Assembly (NCBI GenBank): GCA_037783415.1
Contig: JAZGTN010000044.1
Location: 4,762,548 to 4,826,547, forward strand
Direction of reading: 5' to 3'
From: Leptasterias polaris
Lineage: Eukaryota; Echinodermata; Asteroidea; Forcipulatida; Asteriidae
DNA length: 64,000 nt
The notes beneath the pieces are model-generated. The model saw only the letters and a list, made by a program, of their open reading frames with translations. It did no database searches and had not been told where the DNA came from. Made by a program: the position numbers and the translations under genes. Positions 1-11,239 of this stretch are shown here, piece after piece (within the stretch, counting starts at the first letter, position 1; every line of letters starts with the position of its first letter).

Positions 1-682
1 ATATTAAAATACCAACATTATACTATTGCCCCTACTGTGTCCTCTTGTCAGTTTTTGTTGAAATCTTAAACCCCCGCCCCACTAAAACAATGAAACAAAC
101 ATAAAAATAATCACTATCTCACTTTTCTAATTCTGTAGGTTTTGTTCCTTGCTCTATGTTTATACCGTGCATGCTTTAATTGTCGTAACATGGAGGTAGG
201 AAGCGTACACAGTCGTACGGGCCAGCTCATTCTCGAGCCAAAAAGTGCAGGATTCAGAAAGATGGATTGTATTCCCAAAATAACAACGGCTTAAATTGTC
301 ACTGTGGCCAGGCATTCAAATTTTATCTATGTCAAAACAATGACGTAGCTTGCACCCGTTTAGTATGTAGGCCTAGGTCACTAGTTATTGAATTAAAACA
401 TGGATTTATAGTTCTGATGACGTCATCCCACAGTCTTTTAACACTTTGTAGAAGAATGGAAAACCATGCACCTGCACGTACAACTGTCGGAAATAAATAA
501 ACCGTCACTTTATTATTTACAGGGAATTCACTAATGAAACCGGAAGCTAAAGTTTAAAAACAATTGTCCTCAGACCTGAAAGAAAGAAAGTATCCCTGAA
601 TAGGTTACAATTCTAACCATTATTGGCAGTGCAAATCATTCCAAGAATTCTCCACAAATTGTATTTATTTTGAGGTCTTTAA
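1..682. other. Non-coding stretch
   Basis: AT-rich sequence with only short chance open frames. I see no splice-flanked coding exon, RNA gene or bounded repeat here. Confidence 0.5.
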
Positions 683-1069
683 AGGTGCTGCATACGTTTG
701 GTAATTGGAGCCAACTGATTGTGTTAATCCTGTATAATGTAGGTACATACAATAAAACTAACCTGTGAAAATTTCACTTTAAAAGGTGGTCGTATTTTTG
801 AGATATCACCGAAAAAACGGAGCGAATATTCCACGCAGAAAGAATATTCCCCATAGGAATAAACAGTCTGAGAAGCGTTTCTGACAGAAACGCTTCCCAG
901 ATTCAATTTTTGGAGAATAACAAGTGATAAATTTGTCCAAAACCGTAGTACCTCGAAGTTAAAAGTTTCTCAAAATTCATTATACTAACCAAAGCTGCTG
1001 TACTTCTTACCAAGTAAGTTTTATATTGCCATTAATTTCCAGAGTCATTACCAAACGTGTACTGTGCCT
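683..1069. mobile_element. TTAA-flanked MITE, 387 bp
   Basis: The sequence starts right after TTAA (679-682) and ends right before TTAA (1070-1073). The left end reads AGGTGCTGCATACGTTTGGT and the right end is an imperfect inverted match (ACCAAACGTGTACTGTGCCT). A related stretch occurs twice downstream of the Death-LRAT genes (about 21725-21960 and 38365-38620), and a weaker relative lies at 52900-53290. TTAA duplication is typical of piggyBac and Kolobok superfamilies. No transposase is encoded, so the element is non-autonomous. Confidence 0.7.
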
Positions 1070-1830
1070 TTAATGCCATTTTCTTGCCTTTGACAGTAAG
1101 CCAAAATATTTAACTGGGCGATTGATATATTTCATAGTTACTAAAGTATAAGATTACATAGAAGCTAACACTTTTTTTGTTTGTGATATTAACTACCAGC
1201 CTTTACTTTGAGGAATGTGGAATTTTAGCTGTTTAGCGAAAACTTATGGCGTGGGGATGCATGGTAAACCATGATGGCACGAGTCTATGAATGGAGGATC
1301 CTTAGAATGGTTTGCACTACCAAGAGTTTCTCCATTCATGGAGCTAGAGCTACATGTAGGAGCTACGGAACTATACCAATCCACACTGCAAATTCGTGCA
1401 TTTGAGAGCCACCATGGGTTCATTCCTCCATTGGTAATACAGTGTTATGTATCCTATACGCTGTGAGAGAGCTGGAGAGAGGCATGGTATGAATAATATG
1501 TATGAAGTAGTCGACGTCAGCATACAAGATATTGCGTGTGATTGGCCGAGATCGGGTCCTGTGGCAATTTTCATGAACAGAAAAAAAATCGCCAACCTCC
1601 CAGCCCATCAACCCTTACCATCATCCCAAGCCCTTATCCCAAGTCCAATGGCTGACTGACTGCCCAGCAACGTCCCTGGCCCCTCAGCACTTAGACATTT
1701 TACTCCCCAGTCTCAGCTCAAGGCCCTTGGTCAGCCCTCAGATCAACCAAAAATCCAAGGGTATAGCCAGGGAGAAATTTTTTTAAGACGGGCCATTCTT
1801 TATTCATCAGGTCAAAATTCGTATGATTTT
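1070..1830. other. Non-coding stretch
   Basis: Short open frames on both strands overlap each other at 1371-1660 and look like chance. No splice signals or domains are recognised. Confidence 0.4.
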
Positions 1831-1835
1831 GATGA

Positions 1836-2030
1836 AAGCTCAGTAGCAGAGCGGTAAGAGAGAGTTCTTACTGAGCTGAAGGTACCAGGTTAAACCCTAC
1901 CCATTTTTAAAAGATATATTTAAAAACAAAACATTTCTGGTAAAAAAAAGGATCCCACCGGGATTTGAACCCCCGAGCTCACAGCTCCAGAATTCCGGAA
2001 GCTGTCAACTAGCCTGCCGGGCCAAATCGC
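1836..2030. repeat. Pair of tRNA-like SINE heads in opposite orientation
   Basis: At 1850-1905 the + strand has a tRNA-like A box (GCAGAGCGGTAAGAG) and a decayed B box (GGTTAAACCC). At 1951-2024 the - strand reads like a tRNA 3' half, with B box GGTTCAAATCCC (seen on + as GGGATTTGAACC) and a GGTGGGATCC acceptor-like end. Neither folds into a clean cloverleaf, so these are SINE heads or tRNA relics rather than working tRNA genes. Confidence 0.5.
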
Positions 2031-2039
2031 CGCTTAAAA

Positions 2040-3534
2040 AATTGCTCGGATGTTATATATAAACCTTAGGATGAATAGGTTTTTAAAAAAATAATGAGAA
2101 GCACCCTATGACCTTTGACCTGTGCATTAGCTAGCAGAGGAAAAAGAAAATGAAGAAATGTTTGTTGATGTCTATTTAAAAATTATTTATTTATACCATA
2201 TAAAAAGTGCGAAAATTTTACAAAAATTACACATATTTATACCAAATGTGTTTGGCAAGTTTACGTATAGACTACAAACCTTAGGAAGTAGTTAACATAC
2301 AAAATAATACAAAATAGTTAACATTTAACAGAGTTATAGACCTTATGGCATCATTCAGTAGAGCGCCCTCAACTAGAGGTCATAAGCAGGTTGCGCATTT
2401 GCCCATCCTCTGCGCATACAAACAGGTCTATTGGTAATTTAGTCTAAGTATAACATGAAGTACTTGTCTTCCTAATCAAACGTATCAAGTTTTTCAGTAA
2501 AAATAAACTTTGCATCTTCTCAAAATAAACAAATTACACTAATTCTACTTTAAAATGCTGGTAACTTATAAAACCACTCATTATTCCCTATAATATAAAA
2601 TATTGCAATCTCTTCTTAAGTTGCCCCTCCCCCCTCCCATTTTTCAGAGTTTGAAATACACTGTATTTGTTTCAATTTATAAAACTACTATGTACTTCAA
2701 TATGTACAACCTACATTTTTTAATTTCACTTGGTCACTGCGAGAGGGCGCTCCACTATCTAGGCGCTTTTTATTCATTCTCCTACACATGCCCTAATGAA
2801 CCATTAATAAGTCTTTTATGCTATAAAACTGGTTTTAAAATATCAAAGATCACTTAAATTTTACTTCTTTATTCCCAAGTCAAATGTGGGATCATTCTGT
2901 CCCTTATTAAACACACTGAGTTAATATTCTTGGCATTTGATCAGATAATTATTTCTTTTTTTCCTTATCACAGTTCATGTATTACACTATACCTTACAGA
3001 TAACGAGGCTGCTTTTTTGCACGGCTTAATTAATAGATGCACTGGCTGCGTATAAAATGCACATCAACAATCAATCTCTGCAGCGCCCGTTTATATTTCT
3101 TTTTACCAACATTACGAAGGGTTTTACAATTGAAAATACAATTGAAAATAAAAAATAGTAATATTACTATACACCAATTCCCAACAATAATTTCCTTTGT
3201 CACCTATTCCCCCTATCATTCACTGGATGAACAATATGGTAACACAAAATATATCTTGTAAAAATGGAAACCATTTGTTGTATTTAACATAATAATTGAC
3301 AGCCTATTATTTATTATTCTTAGCACTTTAATGGTTAAGTTAGTTCAGAAAACCCATTTCGTGGTAGTAACTAGTACATTTACATGTATGAGTTATTGTG
3401 TAAAAGAAAACTTATTGAAACTAGAAACAAACTTGTTAAAGTTAGGCTTAGTAGATTAGTTCTGATGTAATTGTTTGTTCCCCTCAATATTAATGTTAAT
3501 AGATGAAACATCCCCCCTGTTAATGTCATCATTT
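2040..3534. other. AT-rich non-coding stretch
   Basis: Very AT-rich DNA with short chance open frames on both strands. I see no recognisable gene or bounded element. Confidence 0.45.
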
Positions 3535-3604
3535 GAACTAACACAGCATGCCATTTTGTGGAGTCAAATTTTTGACTCCACAAAATAGCGGACTGTGTTA
3601 GTTC
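3535..3604. repeat. Short perfect-loop inverted repeat
   Basis: GAACTAACACAG near the left edge pairs with CTGTGTTAGTTC at the right edge, and the inner arm TTTTGTGGAGTCAAA pairs with TTTGACTCCACAAAA. It is a hairpin MITE or foldback remnant. The flank at about 3620-3770 (ending in a TGTCCCTTTAAC motif) recurs at 29255-29400. Confidence 0.6.
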
Positions 3605-4010
3605 GCAAAGTAAAAGAAAAACCTCGCAATTTCAAGGCATATTTGTGTGGATCATTGTATTCTACTTTTAAAACATCTTTCTAACCATGCATTTTTTAAC
3701 AAACAGTTACAAACGCTTTTCATAGACCAACTCGCCCGATCCAAGGCAACGTGTCCCTTTAACACGATTGTGTTTATTAACAATATTTTAACAAGCGAAT
3801 ACTAATTTGGGAGCCTATAACCAACCAGTCAAAGTTACTGTATACAACACTGATAAAGTTTAACATCTCAATGCAGAGCATAAATCTTATAAGCTGATAA
3901 TTAAAAATCTAAAATATTATATAAGTACTCCATTATAAATAAGTACACCATTGCAAGCATTTTAATTCAGTCAGCTTTTTTAGCTGAAGTCATCCTGGTA
4001 AGCTTAGTTA
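3605..4010. repeat. Dispersed repeat shared with 29255-29400
   Basis: The stretch 3625-3770 (from GGCATATTTGTGTGGATCAT to GTGTCCCTTTAAC) is closely matched at 29260-29400. Downstream to 4010 I see only AT-rich DNA without coding signs. Confidence 0.5.
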
Positions 4011-4014
4011 AAGG

Positions 4015-4305
4015 AGGGCCACCATGTGCAGGTTCCAGGATACCAGGCCCCAACACGCTTTCCAGATCGCCATCAGGGCCATTGCACCTCCGGATTAGGA
4101 AGGGTCCAGTACGCCACCCCAAGCTTGGTGAACCAGTCCCTGAGGCAGTCCCCTACTGTAGTAAAAACGCGGTCCACTAGCCCCCACGGCCAAAGACTAG
4201 GGACTACTCCTGTTCGGTCAACCATTTGTGATCACACCGGAACCATCCACCCCGGCCAGGAGTAGGACCCCACATGCCACGTGCAAGTGTCCAGGTCTCT
4301 TTAAT
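4015..4305. repeat. GC-rich island, unrecognised
   Basis: About 290 bp is far richer in G and C than its neighbours. The 79-codon frame at 4026-4265 has no domain that I know, and no splice sites flank it. It may be a SINE or an RNA-derived repeat. I could not match it to tRNA, 5S or snRNA. Confidence 0.3.
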
Positions 4306-4905
4306 TATTCAGGATTTTCCGTGTTTATACCACCATTTATTCCGAATCTCAAAACGAGGCTCTAAGATCTCCAACTAATAGCTCCCAAAACCATATATGT
4401 GCTTGCTTGCAATGGTGTACTTATTTACAAGAAAACATCAAACTATTAAACACACCTACATCACCTCAAAGTTGGAGACAACAAATTGCTTGGTTGTTCA
4501 TTCATGGTTGGCTAAGATGTCTTGATGATAATGATGCTACACGTTGCTCTCCTTTACCTTCAGGATGTCAGTGGGGGTGATTCTCTCTGCAGTTGATTTA
4601 AGAGAACTATCAGTAACATCTCCGGCTCTGAAAAGATCAAGTGAGAAATTGCATGCAAGTCAACAATTGCAATGTGCAAACTCCTTGCATGGATGGTATC
4701 AGTTTTTTCACAGTGTGATAAGTCATTGGGGATTTTTAGGCTTGATTTTTAACCATTTCCTTTCCTGTCTTATTTTCATCAAAAGTAAACCATAGGACTG
4801 TCAGAATGTTTGATAAGTAAAGAAGCTACTAAGATTTGTTGTCTGTTTTCTGTTATCTTTTCAGGGAAGATATTGTTTAGCTTAATAATATCTCTGTCTC
4901 CTGAT

Positions 4906-6299
4906 CAGGGTTGTGACCAGAACTTTTTAAGAGCCGGTTAATTTCCACAGAGGAGCGAGCTAAGCGAGGTACCGAGAGCGCTTGCGCGAGGCATTCATCA
5001 TGGGTCCAAAGGGGGTAGCCCCGAAAATGTTTACATTTTACACCCTTAAAAATACACATTTTATGGGTTCTAGACACTAACAACATACAATGTATTTTGC
5101 TGAATAAGAAGTACACATGTTGAGCTATAATATATCAAGTTCTTATACCCAGCCTGCTTATACCTCACAAATTCTAAATATCCTTCATATATCTGGAGCT
5201 GACAAGTGAAATGAGACGAGTGTCAAATTTAATCAAATAAAGTATTTGTTATTTATTAAATATAAGTTGTGTAAAATTCTTGCAACCTAATAAGGTAAGT
5301 TAGTATTAAGAAAACATAGAATGATCCAGGGATGTGATTCCTCCGGTTTTTGCCGGAAATTCTTTTTTTATTTACCAAAAAGTCGACCCGTGTGAATCGT
5401 GTATTAAATCCAGTGAGAAAAATGGGGACAGAAGATCGCGATACATTTGGTGTGCGAGCGCTGAACGCAGAAACCTTTAAAAATTGATGGACTTTTAACA
5501 AGTCTAATGTGCAGTGAGTCAAGTACCCAGTAGAAGTCAATGTGGTTTGCGCAGTAACGCACGTACGGTCCAGACTTAAAAATGTTTTTATTGGATTGTG
5601 CACTGCTCGGAGATGTGGGCTTTCTTTCGTCATACTTCCGTAAGAAAATAATTTTCTTGTCTATATCTCCCTCGTGAACACATAAATGTGACCAAAATAA
5701 TGAAGAAACAGTGGAGAACGATTTGTGAACAACTGGTATGGCGGAGCGGCGTGAAGCGAGGGTATCTGTCGTACAATAACGACAAGAAAAATAACACCGC
5801 CGCGTGAACGAACGACATGTGCTCACAACTTGGTGAGTTAGATAAAAAATAAAACACATGCATCAAAAGGAGGAAGTCTGGCTACGTGTACTGATGCGTA
5901 ACGTCATAGAGCAATGAACGTAGAGCTATACGTTCTACTTTCGTCTGGTTTCTAGGTTTTTCTAATGCTTTACTCAAAGGATGCGGCAGCAATCAGACGC
6001 TGTGAGAATATATTTTTTTCTGCTAACATGGAAAGGGGAAACATCGCTGCATCAAACAGTCAACTTGAAATAAAAATGACACAACAAGAAATGATCAATC
6101 GCGATCGTCGAGGACAAGATTTAACAACACTTTTGATTTTGATAGTTTTCAGTTACGTAAGAAGAATTCCTTAGTTTTTAAGCTTATTTAGAAGCAAAAA
6201 GTACCGGTCGGCAATGTCGTAATATTGCTTGAGAGCCGGTCGGGATTTTTTAGAACTGGTTAGTGCCGACCAGCCCCGACCAGTGTAGTCACAACCCTG
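4906..6299. mobile_element. Complete hAT-like non-autonomous transposon
   Basis: The left end is CAGGGTTGTGAC and the right end is the inverted GTCACAACCCTG. Both sides are flanked by the same 8 bp, CTCCTGAT (4898-4905 and 6300-6307). An 8-bp TSD with CAGGG-type ends is the hAT signature. AGAGCCGGT-like subterminal motifs lie in both ends. The interior (5340-5960) is richer in CpG and contains a 151-codon antisense frame with no known transposase motif, so I treat it as a non-autonomous or decayed copy. Confidence 0.85.
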
Positions 6300-6354
6300 C
6301 TCCTGATCAGGAAACTGCAATAAATAGGGCAAGGTTAAACCATAGTCAATAAAT

Positions 6355-6402
6355 ACTGTGTTTTTTTGCAAATCAATCGATTGATTTGCAAAAAAAACAG
6401 TG
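6355..6402. repeat. Near-perfect palindrome
   Basis: The centre TCAATCGATTGA is extended on both sides by an A/T run and an ACTGT/ACAGT end. There is no spacer, so it could extrude as a cruciform. It lies just outside the hAT-like element. Confidence 0.6.
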
Positions 6403-6499
6403 ATGATTGCAATCATCACTTTAGATAGTACATTAATTGATACACCTTGTGAAAGCCGAAAAAGGAGAAAATATTAACTTCTGTTGAAATCAGACCAAC

Positions 6500-6690
6500 A
6501 GTAGTTGCACAATTATTACAGAGCTCCATTATGGCCCATGGGTAAATATTAAACAAAAAGGTGTTGGATATTCACCTTTTGCTGGAAAGTGTAGCTCCCA
6601 CATCTAAGGCTGGTCTTGGACATCATTGGTTGATGGATAGATGTCTTTGGAGATGCTTAAGTCTGACTTCAAAACAAACAAATCGCACAG
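6500..6690 (-). pseudogene. Exon-like module, copy 1 of 3 (broken)
   Basis: On the - strand a pyrimidine-rich acceptor (ending TTTTGAAG) precedes a stretch that reads LSISKDIYPSTNDVQDQP and then meets a TAG stop. A GTGAAT donor-like site follows the stretch. Related modules sit at 8015-8200 and 9100-9186. The surrounding intron-like DNA is also similar, so this is a tandemly duplicated segment. I do not recognise the protein family. Confidence 0.35.
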
Positions 6691-6699
6691 TTTGAAACG

Positions 6700-7280
6700 T
6701 TCAGTGTTTTAGAACATTACCCATCATTAGTTTCAGATGACTTGCTTTACCTTTTACACTGAACACAGCAAAAAATTGGTTTATCAATGAGCAGTTAAGA
6801 GTTTGTTGTGATATTTTGGTTTTACATGAAGCTAAAATATTTCAAACCCAACAGAAAATACAAAACCAAGCCTGCTATTCTCTGAAAGCACTGTCAAACA
6901 AAATACAATGAATGGATTGTAACGCTACAAAAAAACAAAACTGACCAGTGAAAACAGTTGACATTCTGCACAGAACAAATTCCTTCTCGCAGTAGTGCGA
7001 TTCAACCACTAGCAAATACAATAATGCCAAATAACACAAAAAAGCACCCCCTACTGATCTACCCACAAAGACTCATGGCTTGAGCTCCGCGTCTTCCTAT
7101 TTTCCTGAGCGTTCAAGTTGGGAAGATGGGAGGAATGCTCTTTAGGTAAGTATTCGTTCATAAATCATAGACCTAAACTGCACTATTGTGAGGAGTCTAG
7201 TCACTCTACTCACCTGTAGAGCCACTACCTATTCATTGTCTATAACCAAGAAAAAGGCAGGGATATGCAACATGCTACTG
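6700..7280. other. Non-coding stretch between repeated modules
   Basis: Intron-like AT-rich DNA. A 63-codon antisense frame at 6875-7066 has no recognisable motif. Confidence 0.35.
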
Positions 7281-7284
7281 TCTA

Positions 7285-8000
7285 AGATGGGTAGTATGAT
7301 CCCTTTCTTCCCCCAGAGTCTGCCCACAGTCTGCCCAGTTATTATGACTGCTGTGGGGGCTAGCCAAGAGCAAGGCAAGACTTCCTGAAGAATTAGACAC
7401 ACTAGAACTATCCCAGTGTTGCCTCGTACAGATGAGCAGTAAGATCCCTTTCGCACCCAGAGTTCACGAAGCTGTAACGACTGCAGTGGGGGCAAGCCGG
7501 GAGAAATGGAGAACTGCCTCAAGAAGACACACTAGAACTATAGCAATGTCGCCTTTTAAGATGAGCAGTAAGATCCCTTTTTTACCAAGAGTTCGCCCAG
7601 CTGTAACGACTGCTGTGGGGGCAAGCTGAGAGCAAGGGAGAACTGCCTCTAGAAGACACACTAGAACTATAGCAATGTCACCTCTTAAGATGGGCAGTAT
7701 GATCCCATTTCTACCCCAGAGTCCGCCCATCCAGCTGTAAGGACTGTCATGGGGAATAGCTGGGAGCAAGGAGGGTCTGCCCTGAAAAAGGCACACAAAA
7801 CTATAGCGGTGTTGCCTTTTACGACTGGCAGTTTGATCCCTTTCGCACCCAGAGTCTGCCCATCAGCCGTTATGACTACCATGGGGAATAGCTGGGAGCA
7901 AGGAGGGACTGCCTGAAGAAGACACACTACAATTTTAGAGGAGTCACCTGGAAAGAGGGGCAGTTTGATCCCTTTCTCCCCCCGAGTTCGCCAAGCTGTA
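7285..8000. repeat. Tandem array, about six units of ~130 bp
   Basis: Units recur with landmarks GATCCCTTTC (near 7299, 7444, 7572, 7702, 7836 and 7967), AGACACACTAGAACTATAGC and ACTGCTGTGGGGGC. Unit length varies from about 129 to 145 bp and is not held to a multiple of three. The overlapping open frames on both strands (up to 115 codons) are therefore by-products of the repeat, not genes. Confidence 0.8.
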
Positions 8001-8014
8001 ATGAACAGAGCAAC

Positions 8015-8200
8015 AACATACTTTCTGCACAATTACACAAATCTTTATTTGGGACAAGGGGTAAAAATTAAAAGTAAACTTTTTTGGAATTTACCTTTAT
8101 CTTGAGAGCTTAACGCCTTTACTTTCTTGTTGACGGATAGATCTCATTCGAGATGGCAAGCCATACTGCAACACAAACAAAATATAGAATTTGCAACACT
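8015..8200 (-). pseudogene. Exon-like module, copy 2 of 3 (broken)
   Basis: On the - strand an acceptor ending GTTGCAG precedes WLAISNEIYPSTRK, a TAA stop, and then a GTAAAT donor-like site. It is the middle relative of the modules at 6500-6690 and 9100-9186. The ISxxIYPST core is shared with copy 1. Confidence 0.35.
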
Positions 8201-9040
8201 GGTGATTAAAAGCAATACCCACCAGTAAAACAGTTTTAAGATAACTTGAATTTACTAAAGGATTTTGTGTTTGCTTTCAATCAAAAACCCCCGCAGGAAA
8301 CCAACATTGAAACCACCAAACACAGTTCAGAGGAACTTAAGCATGTCAGGATTGTACTGATTGTTGACAAAATATATAACAGAAGCAACTTTTTGGGGGG
8401 ACATCAATTGCATAAAACAAGTCTCTAACTAAAGGTTGGTGCTGGTATTAATTTAGTTTAATTATCAGTGATCACTCAGAATGAATCTGGCATGGAAATG
8501 GCATGCAGAATTTAAACCATCAAAAGCTTATAAAAGTACCAACTTCCAAATGTGCTGATTAATGTGATTCAACACAAACATCACAAAATTTGCAACAGTA
8601 AATGTTTAAAACCATAAGACATCATTTAAACAAATTATTTTCTAAAAATTTTCAATACTTTCAATTAAACAAATTATTAAGGAAAAAGATTGAAAACGGC
8701 AACTGAATGGTTGGAGAAACCAAGTACAAAAGGAATATTTTGATTGTTGCAATAAAAATAAGCAATAGTAATTCAGGAGGGCATCAAAGACCCGAAACAG
8801 TTTTCCTGAGAAATGGTGCTGGTATGAACTTTATTTATCAGCAAGCTCTCACAACAAAACTTGTCAAACAAATAATGTACCAACATTTTAATAACAAAAA
8901 CCTCCAAATGAAATTGTATTTATATTTGTCCTAAAATTAAACATCCTAAGGGACAGTCCCAAATTTTTAAATCACTACAGCCAGCCAGAAAACTACTGAT
9001 AATAACTTTATGTTTTAATTAAACCAGAGTAGTAACAAAC
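8201..9040. other. Intron-like repeated segment
   Basis: The stretch around 8330-8440, 8710-8850 and 9320-9380 shares phrases such as GGATTGTTG and GGTGCTGGTAT. It is part of the same duplicated segment as the exon-like modules. No coding evidence. Confidence 0.35.
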
Positions 9041-9099
9041 ATTGTTCACAATTATTACAGAGCTCCATTTGGGACCAGTTAACTTTTTGGAGAAATTAC

Positions 9100-9186
9100 C
9101 TTTAACAGGAGAGTGCAGCTGCTGTATCATAGACCAGTCTTGGACACTTGTTGACTGGCAGATGTCTTTGGAGATGCTAAGCATTT
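9100..9186 (-). CDS. Exon-like module, copy 3 of 3 (open)
   Basis: Eighty-seven bases on the - strand lie between an acceptor (TGTGTTTCAG) and a donor (GTAATT). The frame is open and reads MLSISKDICQSTSVQDWS followed by MIQQLHSPVK, in phase 1 at both ends. Copies 1 and 2 carry stops in the matching frame. It may be a real exon of an unrecognised - strand gene, or the best-preserved member of a dead array. I found no partner exons. Confidence 0.3.
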
Positions 9187-9706
9187 CTGAAACACAAGCA
9201 AATCACACATTATCCATCAATAAAACAGTTAGGATCAGATAAATTGCTTTTACCTTAAGATTTGTCAATACTTTTAAACAAACATAACTGTTAACAAAAC
9301 ATTGAAAAAGCAAAAAAAAAAATGGTTGGAGGAACTCATGCACAACAGGAATACATCTGGATTGTTGCCCAACGGTATGTTTAGTATTGATTTATTTATC
9401 TAGTTCTGCTTTTCTTGACAAGTTTGATTTTCAAGTGAAAGAAAGTATTGGCCAGATACTTTTGGTGACTTAAATTGTTAGTGCTCATTTAAAAGTCCCA
9501 ATTGTTTGTTCACCACTGCGTAATTTGATTTTTCAAATTTCAATTATCTGCTTTTCAAAACTATTTGTGATTTTGTGACTCTCACGCGAGGCATTTATCT
9601 GGAGGACTGGTACTGTTGAGCTGTCAATAACAAGTGAAAATATTATATCATAATTATGTAATTTCGAATATACTTGTTTTTATATTGAATATACTTTCCT
9701 TTTCAG

Positions 9707-9874
9707 GAAAATGGTAACTTGTTCAGTTTGGATGGCAACTTCGGCTTTGTTTGAAAGAAGAGCTCTGGGGTGAGCTATGTGGAGACAAAACATAAAGGGA
9801 AAATATTCGCTGCTCAAGAAGATGTTGACTCGTATGTTGGTAGCTACAGAGACAACAATGCAACGGATACACAT
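9707..9874 (+). pseudogene. Inverted KDZ exon with in-frame TGA
   Basis: The exon is bounded by a + strand acceptor (TTTTCAG) and donor (GTAAGT). It reads NGNLFSLDGNFGFV, then TGA, then KKSSGVSYVETKHKGK and QEDVDSYVGSY. The SLDGNF...RKKSSG block is the step that normally follows CPACP in KDZ proteins, so TGA most likely replaced a CGA arginine codon. It faces the CPACPT exon (9892-10020, - strand) with only 17 bp between, so a local inversion must have happened. Confidence 0.75.
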
Positions 9875-10195
9875 GTAAGTAATAAACATACCGTTGGGCA
9901 AGCTGGACATGTCAGGCTTTCATCAGCTACAGCTCCAAGGTTATGACACCTCAATTTGAAGAAACGATATTCCTCAAAGCACTCACCGACAACATGGCGA
10001 TAGAGTACGTGTAAGCTGGCCTAGTCATGAAAACATTTGATAAAAAAGTCCAAGTTAGTCACAGGAATTAATATAAATTCATCAAGGTTTACATTCTGTT
10101 TTTCAAAATATTGAAAACAATGTGTTTACAAATTACTGTGCAGTTTTCCACTTCTAAATCAAAAGGACTGATCCTGAATTGTCATAGGTGTATAC

Positions 10196-10546
10196 CATAG
10201 AAATAGAACCCGGAGAACGCCGAGTGTGTCATTGTGCGTGCGATTTCGTTGTGAGACCATTTTTATGGACGCGCGTACGCAATTTTTTTAAACGCGTGTA
10301 TTGCTAGAGACGTACGCCGGGTGTTACGGCGCGCTGCCCATGGTAGCGAGGCTGGTCAGTGATAAGCCAGTGATAATATTTTGCCATACAGTAGACGTCA
10401 TGAACATTGACCAATGAAAACACGTAGAAACGGTCTATGTGCGTTGCCATTTTGCCATACGCGTGTGTCACGTGATGATCATTTTGCCATACACAGACGA
10501 CACAGAGGGCGGTCGAGCTCAGCGTTCTCCGGGTTCTATTTCTATG
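10196..10546. mobile_element. MITE with 25-bp TIRs and 8-bp TSD
   Basis: The ends are perfect inverted repeats of about 25 bp, beginning CATAGAAATAGAACCCGG. Both sides are flanked by GTGTATAC (10188-10195 and 10547-10554). An 8-bp TSD fits hAT or a similar superfamily. The 351-bp interior is CpG-rich and has repeated TTTTGCCATAC phrases. It sits upstream of the CPACPT exon of the KDZ relic, in an intron. Confidence 0.9.
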
Positions 10547-10987
10547 GTGTATACGTACATTGAATCACACAAAGTAAGCACTATCACCTTCACCAGTCCT
10601 ACATTTTACCTTAAAGTTAACTTGCACAGGAATTATGTGCAAGATTTCATTTGATGTACAGGCATCACCCCCCACCCCCTGCTCTGACCCCAAAATAATA
10701 AAAAGAATAACAGGGGTTTATTACACTTGGTTTAATATTGCCAACCAGTAACTGATGGTACACATGCACTGTACATACATGCATATCTACTTGCATAATG
10801 GTCTACAAATACCCGTGTCATCATCAAGATGGTCTTCATTTAAACTGACAGACCCAATTTTTTGAACATTCAAAATGTATTCGAAAACTTTTGTATGTAA
10901 CTACTAAAATCAAGAGGTAACTATAAAAAAATAAATAGTAAGATTTGCGGGTACAACCATGTAATAAAACTCTTTTGTGGGAGTGTT

Positions 10988-11003
10988 GGCTCTGAAAAGA
11001 GCC
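10988..11003 (-). promoter_or_regulatory. Histone-type 3' stem-loop sequence
   Basis: On the - strand the sequence is GGCTCTTTTCAGAGCC, the exact core of the metazoan replication-dependent histone mRNA 3' stem-loop (6-bp stem, TTTC loop). It is preceded by CAAACC and followed some 10 bases later by a purine stretch (AAAAGAG), as U7 snRNA targets are. No histone frame is next to it. It is embedded in a repeat next to a large palindrome, so it is probably carried by a mobile element or is a relic. Confidence 0.55.
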
Positions 11004-11023
11004 GGTTTGGCCTCAACGTTTCG

Positions 11024-11197
11024 AGCAGTATACTCTGCTCTTCTTCAGGAGAATGCTTGACTGTCGGTGGTGATGCTGCTTAAGTAGTGCTTGAAGGATG
11101 CATGTTTGGGCGGGAACATGCATCCTTCAAGCACTACTTAAGCAGCATCACCACCGACAGTCAAGCATTCTCCTGAAGAAGAGCAGAGTATACTGCT
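11024..11197. repeat. Perfect 83-bp-arm palindrome with 8-bp loop
   Basis: Arms 11024-11106 and 11115-11197 are exact reverse complements by eye, and the loop is TGGGCGGG. The right end breaks off into TTTTTTTAAGG while the left continues into the histone-type stem-loop. This suggests a snap-back or inverted duplication of one repeat's end. Confidence 0.9.
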
Positions 11198-11239
11198 TTT
11201 TTTAAGGCCGGGTGTTGTGTTTGCTCTTTTGTGGATTTA

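Noticed and set aside
1951..2024. Functional tRNA gene on the - strand
   Set aside because: The B box and acceptor end are good, but the 5' half does not pair into a cloverleaf.
5256..5866. Antisense frames of 125 and 151 codons
   Set aside because: They lie inside the hAT-like element, show no transposase motifs and overlap each other.
7229..8032. Overlapping - strand frames of 97-115 codons
   Set aside because: They lie in a ~130-bp tandem array whose unit length is not a multiple of three, with frames open on both strands.
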